DNA from: Allobosea sp. 47.2.35
Lineage (GTDB): Bacteria; Pseudomonadota; Alphaproteobacteria; Rhizobiales; Beijerinckiaceae
Reading direction: 5' to 3'
Length of the DNA stretch: 64,000 nucleotides
Assembly: GCF_024655635.1 (NCBI RefSeq)
Contig: NZ_JANLGI010000009.1
Coordinates: 124,001-188,000 of the forward strand
A model generated the notes under the pieces. The model was given only the letters and a program-made list of their open reading frames with translations. It ran no database searches and was not told where the DNA came from. Position numbers and translations under genes: made by a program. Shown here one piece after another: positions 15,201-24,105 of this stretch. The number at the start of each line of letters is the position of its first letter. The stretch's first letter is position 1.

Positions 15201-16721
15201 ATGACGAAGCTCACCCGCCGCAAGGCTCTCGGCGTCCTGGCGGCGCCTGCCACGCTTGCCGCGACCGCCCCCGTGGCGATGGCGCAGCAGCCGGCGCCGA
15301 GCTTCACGCTGCTGCTGCTCAACGACATCTACAAGATGAGCGACGACAAGGGCCGTGGCGGCTTCGCGCGCGCTTCCGGCATCGCCAAGGCCGAGCGGGC
15401 CAAGGGCGTACCGGTGCTGTTCTGCCATGCCGGCGACTGCTACTCGCCTTCGCTGATGTCGGGCTTCGACCAGGGCGCGCATATCGTCGCGATGCAGAAC
15501 AAGATGGGCATCGACGTCTTCGTGCCCGGCAATCACGAGTTCGATTTCGGCAAGGACAACTATCTCAAGCTGACGGCAGCGCAAAACTACCCGACCTTCG
15601 CGGCGAACCTGCGCGACGCCGCCGGCAATACGCTGCCGCAACACAAGGATTCGCAGATCTTCGAGCTTGGGGGCATCAAGGTCGGCGTCATCGGCACGAC
15701 CTATGATCCGACGCCGCAGCTTTCCAATCCCGGCGATCTGAAATTCTCCTCGACGATGGAGGCGCTGCGCCGCGAGGCCAAGGCCCTGAAGGGGCAGGGC
15801 GCCGACATCCTCGTCGCGGTCGTCCATGCCGACCGTGCGATGGACTACGAGATCGTGCGCTCGCGCGTGGTCGATATCCTGCTCACCGGCCACGACCACG
15901 ATCTCGCCATCGCCTATGACGGCAAGGTGGTGATGGTCGAGTCGAACGAAGAGGGCAACTACGTCACCGCCATCGACATCGCCGTCAGCGTCCGGGGCGA
16001 GGGCGCGGCCCGGCAGGTTTCATGGACGCCGACCTTCCGCGTCAACGATTCCCGCTCGGCGACGCCGGACCCGGATGTCGCCGCCATCGTGAAGGGCTAT
16101 GAGGCGGAGCTCTCGAAGGAGCTCGACATCGATATCGCGACGCTCGCTGCGCCGCTCGATTCCCGCACCGGCGTGATCCGCACGCAGGAAACCGCGATCG
16201 GCAACCTGATCGCCGATGCGATCCGCTCCGCGACCGGCGCACAGCTTGCCATCACCAATGCCGGCGGCATCCGCGCCAACAAGCAATATGCCGCCGGGCA
16301 GAAGCTGACCCGCCGCGACGTGCTGAGCGAACTGCCCTTCGGCAATGCGACCGTGATGGTCGAGATCACCGGCAAGGACGTGAAGGACGCGATCGAGAAC
16401 GGGTTGCGCGATGCACCGCAGGGCGCAGGCCGCTTCCCCGTCGTCTCCGGGCTCAAGTTCGAGGCCGATCTCAAGCAGCCGCAGGGTTCGCGCGTCACCT
16501 CGGTCACGGTCGATGGCAAGCCGATCGATCCCGCGGCCAAGTACACCGTCGCGTCCAACAACTTCATGCTGGAAGGCGGTGACGGCTATACGGCGCTCGG
16601 CCGCGGCAAGACACTGCTCGGCCTGACCGACGGCAAGCTGATGGCGAACGAGGTGATGGTCTATGTCCGCAAGCTCGGCACGGTCGATGCCAAAGTCGAG
16701 GGCCGGGCGGTCCTGAAGTGA
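15201..16721 (+). CDS. Exported bifunctional metallophosphatase / 5'-nucleotidase
   Basis: 506 residues. The N-terminus MTKLTRRKALGVLAAPATLA has a twin-arginine pattern followed by an Ala-rich core and AMAQQ cleavage site, so it is periplasmic. The metallophosphatase domain shows LNDIYKM, CHAGDCYSPS, PGNHEFDFGKDN and TGHDHDLAIA metal-ligand motifs; the C-terminal 5'-nucleotidase domain has ITNAGGIRANKQY and EGGDGYTAL. It should dephosphorylate nucleotides or cyclic nucleotides for scavenging. The canonical HTND motif is altered to LLND. Its stop overlaps the GTG start of ung (GTGA). Confidence 0.9.
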   Translation: MTKLTRRKALGVLAAPATLAATAPVAMAQQPAPSFTLLLLNDIYKMSDDKGRGGFARASGIAKAERAKGVPVLFCHAGDCYSPSLMSGFDQGAHIVAMQNKMGIDVFVPGNHEFDFGKDNYLKLTAAQNYPTFAANLRDAAGNTLPQHKDSQIFELGGIKVGVIGTTYDPTPQLSNPGDLKFSSTMEALRREAKALKGQGADILVAVVHADRAMDYEIVRSRVVDILLTGHDHDLAIAYDGKVVMVESNEEGNYVTAIDIAVSVRGEGAARQVSWTPTFRVNDSRSATPDPDVAAIVKGYEAELSKELDIDIATLAAPLDSRTGVIRTQETAIGNLIADAIRSATGAQLAITNAGGIRANKQYAAGQKLTRRDVLSELPFGNATVMVEITGKDVKDAIENGLRDAPQGAGRFPVVSGLKFEADLKQPQGSRVTSVTVDGKPIDPAAKYTVASNNFMLEGGDGYTALGRGKTLLGLTDGKLMANEVMVYVRKLGTVDAKVEGRAVLK

Positions 16722-17416
16722 ATTGCAGCGACGCGCTCGCGGCCTTCCTGGCGAGCGCGGCTTCGGAGGGCTGGCGGGACTTGCCGGTCTTCGCTGCCAA
16801 TGGGGCTGCCGCGCGCGCCTGTGCTGCCGTCGATGCCGAGCGGGCGGCCGGGCAGGTGGTGGCGCCGGCTCCCGATCGCGTCTTCGCCGCGCTGGCGCTG
16901 ACGCCGCTCGACACGGTCACGGCGGTTATCCTTGGCCAGGACCCCTATCCGACGCCGGGCCATGCCAACGGGCTCGCCTTCTCCTATGCCGGGCCGCCGC
17001 CGCTGCCGCGCTCGCTCGGCAATATCTACAAGGAGCGGGCTGCCGATCTCGGCGAAGCCGCTCCGGCCGATGGCGACCTGACCCGCTGGGCCTCGCAGGG
17101 CGTGCTGCTGCTCAACACGGCGCTGACGGTGCGGGAAGGGGCGAGCAAGGCAGGCTCCCATCTTTCGCTCGGCTGGGGGGCGGTGACGGATGCCGTCATC
17201 GCGGCGGTCTCGCGCCAGCGGCCACATGTCGCCTTCCTGCTCTGGGGCGCACCGGCGCAGATGAAGCGGCCGCTGATCGACGAGAGCCGGCATCTGGTCA
17301 TCGCCAGCGCCCATCCATCGCCGCTTTCGGCACGGCGGGGCTTCTTCGGCTCGAAGCCGTTCAGCCGGGCTAATGCCTGGTTGGAAGGGCAGGGGCAGAC
17401 GTTGATCGCGTGGTGA
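16718..17416 (+). CDS. ung: Uracil-DNA glycosylase, family 1
   Basis: 232 residues. Removes uracil from DNA at the start of base-excision repair. The water-activating motif GQDPYPTPGHANGLAFSY, the segment WASQGVLLLNTALTV and the DNA-intercalation motif HPSPLSARRGFFGSKPFSRAN are all present. The start is GTG 16718, overlapping the upstream stop as GTGA, so translation is likely coupled to the 5'-nucleotidase gene. Confidence 0.95.
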   Translation: MNCSDALAAFLASAASEGWRDLPVFAANGAAARACAAVDAERAAGQVVAPAPDRVFAALALTPLDTVTAVILGQDPYPTPGHANGLAFSYAGPPPLPRSLGNIYKERAADLGEAAPADGDLTRWASQGVLLLNTALTVREGASKAGSHLSLGWGAVTDAVIAAVSRQRPHVAFLLWGAPAQMKRPLIDESRHLVIASAHPSPLSARRGFFGSKPFSRANAWLEGQGQTLIAW

Positions 17417-17430
17417 CGCGCGGGGTCACC
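17412..17430. terminator. Short hairpin spanning two convergent stop codons
   Basis: GGTGAC (17412-17417) pairs with GTCACC (17425-17430) around an 8-base GC-rich loop. The stem contains the TGA of ung and the TGA of the converging ligase gene, whose coding regions are only 9 bp apart. No T tract. Confidence 0.4.
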
Positions 17431-18658
17431 CGACCGGGCGTTCGTCGGCGATGACCTTGCCGTCGTTCGGCAGCGCGCCGAGCGGCAGGATCTCCACGGC
17501 GCCTTTCAGCTTGGTCACCTGCTGCAAGGTCGAGGAGACTGCATCGACGAAGCCGGCCGGCTCGGCATAGATCTCGGCCTTCAGCGTCATCGTATCGGTC
17601 TCGTTGGCGCGGCCGACGACGAGGCGGAGTTTCGCGATCTCGGCATGGCGCTTGGCGATCTCGGCGACCTGCTCGGGCCGCACGAACATGCCCTTGATCT
17701 TGGCGGTCTGGTCGGCGCGGCCCATCCAGCCCTTGATCCGGGTATTGCTGCGCCCGCAGGCGCTTTGGCCCGGCAGCACGGAGGTGAGGTCGCCAACGGC
17801 GAGCCTGATCTGGGGATGATGCGGGTCGAGATTGGTGATCACGACCTCGCCGACCTCACCCTCGGGAACGGGATCGCCCGTGCCCGGCCGGACGATCTCG
17901 ACGATCAGGTTCTCGTTCAGCACCATGCCTTCGCGGGCCGAGGTCTCATAGGCGATGACGCCGACATCGGCAGTGGCATAAAGCTGGTAGGCGTCGATGC
18001 CGCGCTCCCGGACCCAGGCTTGGAGCGAGGGCGGGAAGGCGGCGCCGGAAACGACGGCGCGCTTGATCGAAGAGATGTCGACGCCGCGCGTTTCGGCCGC
18101 CTCGATCAGAATCTTCAGGAAATCGGGCGTTCCGGCATAGGCGCTTGGGCGATAGGCCGAGATCACCTCCATCTGCTGCTCGGTATTGCCGGGACCGGCC
18201 GGGATCACGGCACAGCCGAGCGCGCGGGCGGCCGAGTCCATGATGAAGCCGCCCGGCGTCAGGTGGTAGCTCAGCGTGTTCAGGACGATATCGCCCGGCC
18301 GGAAACCTGCGGCGTAGAGGCCGCGCCCAGCACCCCAGGCATCGACAGCAGTGCCTTCCGGCTCGAAAATCGGGCCGGGCGAGGTGAAGAGCCGACCGAA
18401 GGAGCCGGGCGTTTCCGCGACGAAGCCACCGAAGGGCAGGGCGGCTTTCTGAAGCGCGGGCAGTTCCGCCTTGCGCAGGATCGGCAGGCTGGCCAGTGCC
18501 TTGCGGTCGGTGATCGCGGCGGGGTCGATGCCGGCGAGCCGCTCGGCATAGGCCGGGGCCTTCGTGGCCGCTGCCAGAATCGCCGGTAGGCGAGCGAAGA
18601 GATCGGCCTCGCGCACGGCAGGCGAGCGGGTTTCGAGCGCGTCGTGGTGCTCTGTCAT
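17426..18658 (-). CDS. Phenylacetate-CoA ligase-family protein of the ABC uptake operon
   Basis: 410 residues. PaaK-like adenylate-forming enzyme: AYAGTPDFLKILIEAAE, YQLYATADVGVIAYE, EVGEVVITNLD and the C-terminal GRADQTAKIKGMFVRPEQV hinge. It would activate an aryl or fatty acid to its CoA thioester. The usual Ser/Thr/Gly-rich ATP loop (SSGTTG in PaaK) is replaced by LFTSPGPIFEPEG, as far as can be seen, so activity or substrate may differ. ATG 18658 is chosen because the longer frame reads through the neighbouring livF gene in the wrong phase. It is the last gene of the minus-strand transporter operon. Confidence 0.85.
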   Translation of the reverse strand: MTEHHDALETRSPAVREADLFARLPAILAAATKAPAYAERLAGIDPAAITDRKALASLPILRKAELPALQKAALPFGGFVAETPGSFGRLFTSPGPIFEPEGTAVDAWGAGRGLYAAGFRPGDIVLNTLSYHLTPGGFIMDSAARALGCAVIPAGPGNTEQQMEVISAYRPSAYAGTPDFLKILIEAAETRGVDISSIKRAVVSGAAFPPSLQAWVRERGIDAYQLYATADVGVIAYETSAREGMVLNENLIVEIVRPGTGDPVPEGEVGEVVITNLDPHHPQIRLAVGDLTSVLPGQSACGRSNTRIKGWMGRADQTAKIKGMFVRPEQVAEIAKRHAEIAKLRLVVGRANETDTMTLKAEIYAEPAGFVDAVSSTLQQVTKLKGAVEILPLGALPNDGKVIADERPVG

Positions 18659-18702
18659 GGAGTGGTCTCGTCTGTCGGGGTGCGGTGCCGGATCGCTTGG
18701 GG

Positions 18703-19548
18703 TCACGACAGCCAGCGCTTGCGGCGCTTGTAGCTCTTCACCTCGCGGAAGGACTTCTTGTTGCCCTCGGCGACGCCGAGATAGAATTCCTTCACGTCCT
18801 CGTTCTCGCGCAGCATCTTCGCCTCGCCATCCATGACGACGCGGCCGGTCTCCATGATGTAGCCGTAGGTGGCGTAGCGCAGCGCCATGTTGGTGTTCTG
18901 CTCGGCGACGAGGAAGGAGACACCTTCGTCGGCATTGAGCTGACGGACGATCTCGAAGATCTCCTCGACGATTTGCGGGGCGAGGCCCATCGAGGGCTCG
19001 TCGAGCAGGATCATCTTCGGGTTCGACATCATCGCCCTGCCGATGGCGCACATCTGCTGCTCGCCGCCGGAGGTGTAGCCGGCCTGCGACGAGCGGCGCT
19101 GCTTCAGGCGCGGGAACAGGGTGTAGATCTTCTCGAGGTCGCGCTTGATCGCGGCATTGCCGTCGCGGCGGGTGAAGGCGCCGGTCAGCAGGTTCTCCTC
19201 GATCGAGAGATGGCCGAAGCAGTGCCGGCCCTCCATGACCTGGATGCAGCCGCGCCGGACCAGTTCGTTCGGGGACATCTTGTCGACGCGCTCGCCGTCG
19301 AAGACGATCGAGCCCTTGGTGACCTCGCCGCGCTCGGCCTTGAGCAGGTTGGAGATCGCCTTCAGTGTGGTGGTCTTTCCGGCGCCGTTGGCGCCGAGGA
19401 TCGCGACAATGCCCGCGCGTGGCACGGTGAGCGAGACGCCCTTCAGCACCAGCACGACATGGTCGTAGATGACCTCGATATTGTTGAGCGACAGGATCGT
19501 GTCGCCCGCGGTCGTTGTGGCTGGCTTTTCGAGGGTGGCGGTCGACAT
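18703..19548 (-). CDS. ABC transporter ATP-binding protein, LivF type
   Basis: 281 residues. Walker A GANGAGKTT, Q-loop region CIQVMEGRHCFGHLSIEENLL, ABC signature TSGGEQQM and Walker B MILLDEPSMGLAP mark a LivF-like ATPase of the hydrophobic amino acid (HAAT) family. A 45-residue C-terminal tail rich in Lys and Arg (EGNKKSFREVKSYKRRKRW) extends past the usual LivF end. It energises import with the LivG-like subunit at 23290. Confidence 0.92.
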   Translation of the reverse strand: MSTATLEKPATTTAGDTILSLNNIEVIYDHVVLVLKGVSLTVPRAGIVAILGANGAGKTTTLKAISNLLKAERGEVTKGSIVFDGERVDKMSPNELVRRGCIQVMEGRHCFGHLSIEENLLTGAFTRRDGNAAIKRDLEKIYTLFPRLKQRRSSQAGYTSGGEQQMCAIGRAMMSNPKMILLDEPSMGLAPQIVEEIFEIVRQLNADEGVSFLVAEQNTNMALRYATYGYIMETGRVVMDGEAKMLRENEDVKEFYLGVAEGNKKSFREVKSYKRRKRWLS

Positions 19549-19616
19549 CGGCCTCTCCCGGACAATCGGTATCGAAGGGGGCCGGCGGCGGGGAGCCGCC
19601 GCCGGCTGCCGTCAGA

Positions 19617-20945
19617 TCAGGACGACTTCTCGCAGGCTTCGGTGCGCTTCGGCCAATTGCCGGCCTTCTCGACATAGTCCTTGGCGTTGGACTCGATCAG
19701 CGGCCGGACTTCGTCCTTCAGAGGCTCGATCCAGTCGCCCTTCTGGGTCCACTTGCTGCCGTCCCACTCGGCGACATAGGCCTTGTGGTGCCCGGAATGG
19801 TCGGCGCAGCTGATCTTCACAGGCGAAGCGAAGCCCGCCATGCCGATCTCCTTGAGCCTGGCCTCGTCGACATTGAGGCTCTCGAGGCCGCGGCGCATGT
19901 CTTCGGAGGTTATGACCTTCTTGCCGGTCAGCTTCTGCGCCGTGCGGATCGCCTCGACGACCAGCATCGAGTTGTAGACGCCGCGATTATAGAGGTTCTC
20001 GCCGACCTTGTCCTTCGGCGTCGTGCTCTTGCCCTTGTCGACGACGTGCTTGAGGATGTCCTGGATCACCGGGAAGTTCTGACCTGCGGCGTTGAAGTTC
20101 AACGACTTGTAGCCCTTGGCCTCAGGCCCGCCCGCGCGGGCATCGTCGTCGCCGCCGGCCCACCAGACGCCGACCAGCTTGCCGATCGGGAAGTTGTTCT
20201 TGATCGCTTCCTTCACTGCGGTCGGGTTCATCGCGCCCCAGCCCTGGTTGTAGAGGAAGTCCGGCCGGTCGCGGCGGATCGAGAGCCAGAGCGAGCCCTG
20301 GTTCTGCATGTCGGCCGCGGCCACCGGATAGAGCTTGAGCTCGAAGCCGTATTTCTTGGCGAGGTTCTCGAGGACCGGGATCGGCTCCTTGCCGAAGGGG
20401 GCGTCGAGATGGATCAGGCCGAGCTTCTTGCCCTTGAGCTTGTCCATGCCGCCGAGCTCGGCCGCCATGTGCTTCACCATCAGCGAGGCGCCGTCCCAAT
20501 AGGTCAGCGGCGGGATGAAGACCCAGGGGAAGTTCGTGCCGTCAGCCGACGAGGACAGGCCGTAGGCCATGGACAGGATCGGGATCTTGTCGACATGGGC
20601 GCGCGGGATCGCGGCGAGCGTCGCGCCGGTCGACCAGGGCGAGTAGACAACGGTGTTCTTCGACTTGGCCTGCTCGTAGCACTCGATCGACTTCTTGGTG
20701 TCGTAGCCGGTCTCGCATTCCTCGTAGACGATCTTGACGCCGTTCACGCCACCGTCACGCTCGTTGATCATCGCGATGTAGTCGCGCATGCCGTCGCCGA
20801 TCGGGATGCCCGAGCCCGAGAACGGGCCGGTGCGATAGGCATTGTTGGCGAAGTAGATGCTGTCCTGCGCCATGGCCGGGGCAAGCGCGCCGGCGGCGAA
20901 CAGGGCTCCGAGCGCTGCACCCTTCAACAGATTGCTGGTCTTCAT
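19617..20945 (-). CDS. ABC transporter substrate-binding protein, LivJ/HAAT type
   Basis: 442 residues with a Sec signal peptide MKTSNLLKGAALGALFAAG...AMAQ. The mature part is a type I periplasmic binding fold (FSGSGIPIGDGMRDYIAMINERDGGVNG, YSPWSTGATLAAIPRAHVDKIPILSMAYG). It captures the ligand in the periplasm. CoA ligases at both ends of the operon suggest an organic acid (aromatic or fatty) rather than leucine, as in related systems; this is inference. ATG 20945 is set by the signal peptide, since the open frame runs on upstream without coding character. Confidence 0.9.
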   Translation of the reverse strand: MKTSNLLKGAALGALFAAGALAPAMAQDSIYFANNAYRTGPFSGSGIPIGDGMRDYIAMINERDGGVNGVKIVYEECETGYDTKKSIECYEQAKSKNTVVYSPWSTGATLAAIPRAHVDKIPILSMAYGLSSSADGTNFPWVFIPPLTYWDGASLMVKHMAAELGGMDKLKGKKLGLIHLDAPFGKEPIPVLENLAKKYGFELKLYPVAAADMQNQGSLWLSIRRDRPDFLYNQGWGAMNPTAVKEAIKNNFPIGKLVGVWWAGGDDDARAGGPEAKGYKSLNFNAAGQNFPVIQDILKHVVDKGKSTTPKDKVGENLYNRGVYNSMLVVEAIRTAQKLTGKKVITSEDMRRGLESLNVDEARLKEIGMAGFASPVKISCADHSGHHKAYVAEWDGSKWTQKGDWIEPLKDEVRPLIESNAKDYVEKAGNWPKRTEACEKSS

Positions 20946-21055
20946 GGACTTCCTCCGTTCGTTTCCTCCCGACCAGACTGCTGTCGGATCGGTCTTTATC
21001 CGCCGGCGCTTCACTGTCGCCGGTCGTTTCTTGGGTCTCTCCCGTTTGAGGTTTG

Positions 21056-21105
21056 GGAGCATGACTTGGTGCGAAAACCGGTTTCCACTTTTCGCGCCAT
21101 GCTCC
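21056..21105. repeat. Nested extragenic palindrome inside the ABC operon
   Basis: GGAGCATG (21056-21063) / CATGCTCC (21098-21105) outside and GCGAAAA (21071-21077) / TTTTCGC (21089-21095) inside, with ACCGGTTTCCACTT in the loop side. It lies in the 164-bp gap between the livM-like gene and the binding-protein gene, where it could stabilise or attenuate the transcript. Confidence 0.8.
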
Positions 21106-21109
21106 GGCC

Positions 21110-22189
21110 TCAATAGGGGAAGGGCCACGTCCGCAATTTCTGCTTCCCGATCTGCCAGAGCCTGGCGAGGCCGTGCGGCTCGACGATCAGGAAGATGATG
21201 ATCAGCGCGCCGACCAGCATGAAGGTGACGTGCTCGGCGGCGGCGCCCGCGATCGGGATGCCGAGCGCCGGCAGGCCGAATTTCAGCGCCGTCGGCAGGA
21301 TCGAGAGGAAGGCCGCGCCGAAGAAGGAACCGATCAGGGAGCCGAGGCCGCCGATGATGACCATGAACAGGATGTTGAAGGAGAGGCGGATCGAGAACAC
21401 GTCCGCCGCCTCGCCGCCGCCGTACCAGAGGAAGATCATCATCGCGCCGGCGACGCCGCAGAAATAGGAGGAGACGGCGAAGGCGGCGAGCTTGGCGTTG
21501 AGCAGCTTGATGCCCATCAGCTCGGCGGCGATGTCCATGTCGCGCACGGCCATCCAGGAGCGGCCGAGCTTGCCGTGGACGATGTTGGAGGCGAACCAGG
21601 TCAGCACCACGACGAGGCCGAGGCAGACGAAATAGCGTGTTTCAGGTGTCGCGGCCGCACCGGTCAGCGGGATGTCGAAGAGCGTGCGCTGCGGCACCTC
21701 GATCGCGCCCGAGGCGTTGTAGTTGAACAGCCAGGGCACGCGGACGAAGGCCCATTGCAGGAAGAACTGCGCGGCGAGCGTCGCGACGGCGAGGTAGAAG
21801 CCCTTGATGCGCAGCGACGGCAGGCCGAAGAGCACGCCGATGCCGGCCGAGAACAGCCCCGAGACGAGGATCAGGACGATGATGTTCACGCCGGGGAAGA
21901 AGGTGGTGAGCTTGTAGCAGCTATAGGCGCCCACCCCCATGAAGGCGGCGGTGCCAAGCGAGATCAGCCCGGTATAGCCGGTGAGGATGTTGAGCCCGAT
22001 CGCCGCCAGCGAGAAGACGAGGAAGGGGATCATCACCGAGGCGATGAAGAAGTCGCTGCCCAGGAAGGGGATGGCGACGAGCGCGATCGCCAGGATGACG
22101 GCGATGCCGATCCGGTCTTCCTTGAGGGGGAAGACCGCCATGTCGCTGGCATAGCTGGATTTGTATTGGCCGGCCTCGCGGTAGAGCAT
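21110..22189 (-). CDS. ABC transporter permease, LivM type
   Basis: 359 residues, about ten membrane segments. The LivM/RbsC-like core NILTGYTGLISLGTAAFMGVGAY and the conserved cytoplasmic coupling loop GRSWMAVRDMDIAAELMGI are present, and VIIGGLGSLIGSFFGA near the end. It is one half of the permease heterodimer, its partner being the LivH-like gene 13 bp upstream. Confidence 0.92.
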   Translation of the reverse strand: MLYREAGQYKSSYASDMAVFPLKEDRIGIAVILAIALVAIPFLGSDFFIASVMIPFLVFSLAAIGLNILTGYTGLISLGTAAFMGVGAYSCYKLTTFFPGVNIIVLILVSGLFSAGIGVLFGLPSLRIKGFYLAVATLAAQFFLQWAFVRVPWLFNYNASGAIEVPQRTLFDIPLTGAAATPETRYFVCLGLVVVLTWFASNIVHGKLGRSWMAVRDMDIAAELMGIKLLNAKLAAFAVSSYFCGVAGAMMIFLWYGGGEAADVFSIRLSFNILFMVIIGGLGSLIGSFFGAAFLSILPTALKFGLPALGIPIAGAAAEHVTFMLVGALIIIFLIVEPHGLARLWQIGKQKLRTWPFPY

Positions 22190-22202
22190 GTCGTCCGGCT
22201 CC

Positions 22203-23276
22203 TCAGATACGTTCGATGATCTTGTCGCCGAACAGGCCCTGCGGCCGGAACAGCAGGAAGCCCAGGGCGATGAAATAGGCGAGCCAGCTCTCGATGCCGC
22301 CGCCGATCAGCGGGCCCCAATAGAACTCGCCGAGCTTCTCGCCGATGCCGATGATCAGGCCGCCGACGATGGCGCCGGGGATCGAGGTGAAGCCGCCGAG
22401 GATCAGCACGGGCAGCGCCTTCAGCGCGACGATCTCCAGCGCGAAGGACACGTCCGAGCGGGCGCCCCACATGATGCCGGTGATCAGGGCGACGATGCCG
22501 GCGGTGAACCAGACGATCACCCAGATCTGGTTGAGCGAGATGCCGACCGAGAGCGCCGCCTTGTGGCTGTCGGCCACGGCTCTGAGCGCGCGGCCGATGC
22601 GGGTATACTGGAAGAAGGCGGCAAGCGCTGCGATCATCAGCGAGGCGATGAGGGCTGCGGCGATGTCGATCTTCTGCAGCGAGACCAGCCCGCCGAGGAT
22701 CTGCAGGTCGATCGCGCCCTTGGGCAGGTAGAGCTGCTCGGCGATCATCTGCTTGGGGTTGCCGCCGAAGAGGGATTCACCGAAGCCGATCAGGAAATAG
22801 GTGATGCCGAAGGTCGCCATGAACAGGATGATGTCGGGCTGGTTGACCAGCGGGCGCAGCACCACGCGCTCGATGGTGACCGCGAGCGCGAACATCACGC
22901 CGAGCGTCAGGATGACCGCAAGGAAGGCCGGCACGCCCTTCTCGTAGAGGCCGACCAGGGTCAGCGCCGCGAACACCACCATGATGCCCTGCGCGAAGTT
23001 GAACACGCCCGAGGCCTTGAAGATCAGCACGAAGCCGAGTGCGATCAGGGCATAGAGCACGCCGGAGACGAGCCCTTCCCAGACCGTCTGCACCAGCAGG
23101 TCCGGCGCCTGGACCATCTGCTGGAACGGATCGACGAAGATCGCATAGAGCGTGTTGGTGGAATCGAGCCGCACGCCGATCGCGAGCGCCGCGATGACGA
23201 CGACGACGATCAGGCCGGCCTTGACCAGCGGGTTGGCGAGGAGGTTCGGGGCGGGGCGGGTGGCGATGTCGCTCAT
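22203..23276 (-). CDS. ABC transporter permease, LivH type
   Basis: 357 residues, about eight membrane segments. LivH landmarks are GLVSGVLYALIALGFVLIFKASGVFNFAQG, RPLVNQPDIILFMATFGITYFLIG and the EAA-like loop GRALRAVADSHKAALSVGI. ATG 23276 is preceded by AGGAG; the 13-codon upstream extension is rejected. It lies 13 bp after the LivG-like gene. Confidence 0.92.
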   Translation of the reverse strand: MSDIATRPAPNLLANPLVKAGLIVVVVIAALAIGVRLDSTNTLYAIFVDPFQQMVQAPDLLVQTVWEGLVSGVLYALIALGFVLIFKASGVFNFAQGIMVVFAALTLVGLYEKGVPAFLAVILTLGVMFALAVTIERVVLRPLVNQPDIILFMATFGITYFLIGFGESLFGGNPKQMIAEQLYLPKGAIDLQILGGLVSLQKIDIAAALIASLMIAALAAFFQYTRIGRALRAVADSHKAALSVGISLNQIWVIVWFTAGIVALITGIMWGARSDVSFALEIVALKALPVLILGGFTSIPGAIVGGLIIGIGEKLGEFYWGPLIGGGIESWLAYFIALGFLLFRPQGLFGDKIIERI

Positions 23277-23289
23277 GTCTCCACGCTCC

Positions 23290-24105
23290 TCAATGCGCCA
23301 CGCCGAGATAGGCATCGATGACGCGCTGGTCGGCCTTGACCTCTTCGGGCGTGCCGTCGGCGATCTTGCGGCCGTATTCGAGCACGACGACGCGGTCGGA
23401 CAGGTCCATGACGACCCCCATATCGTGCTCGATCAAAGCGATCGTGGTGCCGAACTGGTTGTTCACGTCGAGGATGAAGCGGCACATGTCCTCCTTCTCC
23501 TCGAGATTCATGCCGGCCATCGGCTCATCGAGCAGCAGCAGCTCCGGCTCCATCGCGAGCGCGCGGCCAAGCTCGACGCGCTTCTGCAGGCCGTAGGGCA
23601 GCTTGCCGACCGGCAGTTTGCGGATGTGCTCGATCTGCAGGAAGTCGATAATGTCCTCGACGACGCGGCGATGCGCGATCTCCTCCTGCATTGCCGGGCC
23701 ATGGCGCAAAGCCTGCCAGAAGAAGCCCTTCTTCATCTTGAGCGTGCGGCCGGTCATGATGTTGTCGAGCGTCGACATGCCCTTGAACAGCGCGACGTTC
23801 TGGAAGGTGCGAGCGATGCCGCCGGCTGCGGCGCGGTGCGGGCGCATCTTGGCGCGGCGCTCGCCCTTGAAGACGATCTGGCCTTCCTGAGGCTGGTAGA
23901 AGCCGTTGATGCAGTTGAGCATCGAGGTCTTGCCGGCGCCGTTCGGCCCGATGATGGCGCGGATCTCGCCCTTGCGGATGTCGAAGGAGACATCGGTGAT
24001 CGCCTTCACGCCGCCGAAGCGCAGCGAGATGTTCTCGACAGAGAGCAGGACTTCGCCCTTGGCGCGAATGGGTGTGCCGGTCACGTTGATCGGTTCCGCG
24101 TTCAT
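23290..24105 (-). CDS. ABC transporter ATP-binding protein, LivG type
   Basis: 271 residues. Walker A GPNGAGKTS, the LivG hallmark GIARTFQNVALFKGMSTLDN, a degenerate signature LPYGLQKRVEL (instead of LSGGQ) and Walker B LLLLDEPMAGMN. ATPase of the HAAT importer, pairing with the LivF-like subunit. Its ATG overlaps the stop of the acyl-CoA ligase gene as ATGA (24102-24105), indicating coupling. Confidence 0.93.
   Translation of the reverse strand: MNAEPINVTGTPIRAKGEVLLSVENISLRFGGVKAITDVSFDIRKGEIRAIIGPNGAGKTSMLNCINGFYQPQEGQIVFKGERRAKMRPHRAAAGGIARTFQNVALFKGMSTLDNIMTGRTLKMKKGFFWQALRHGPAMQEEIAHRRVVEDIIDFLQIEHIRKLPVGKLPYGLQKRVELGRALAMEPELLLLDEPMAGMNLEEKEDMCRFILDVNNQFGTTIALIEHDMGVVMDLSDRVVVLEYGRKIADGTPEEVKADQRVIDAYLGVAH

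Noticed and set aside
18659..19675. Apparent fusion of the PaaK-like ligase to a long upstream region
   Set aside because: The added part is livF read out of frame and has no domain; ATG 18658 gives the expected ligase length.
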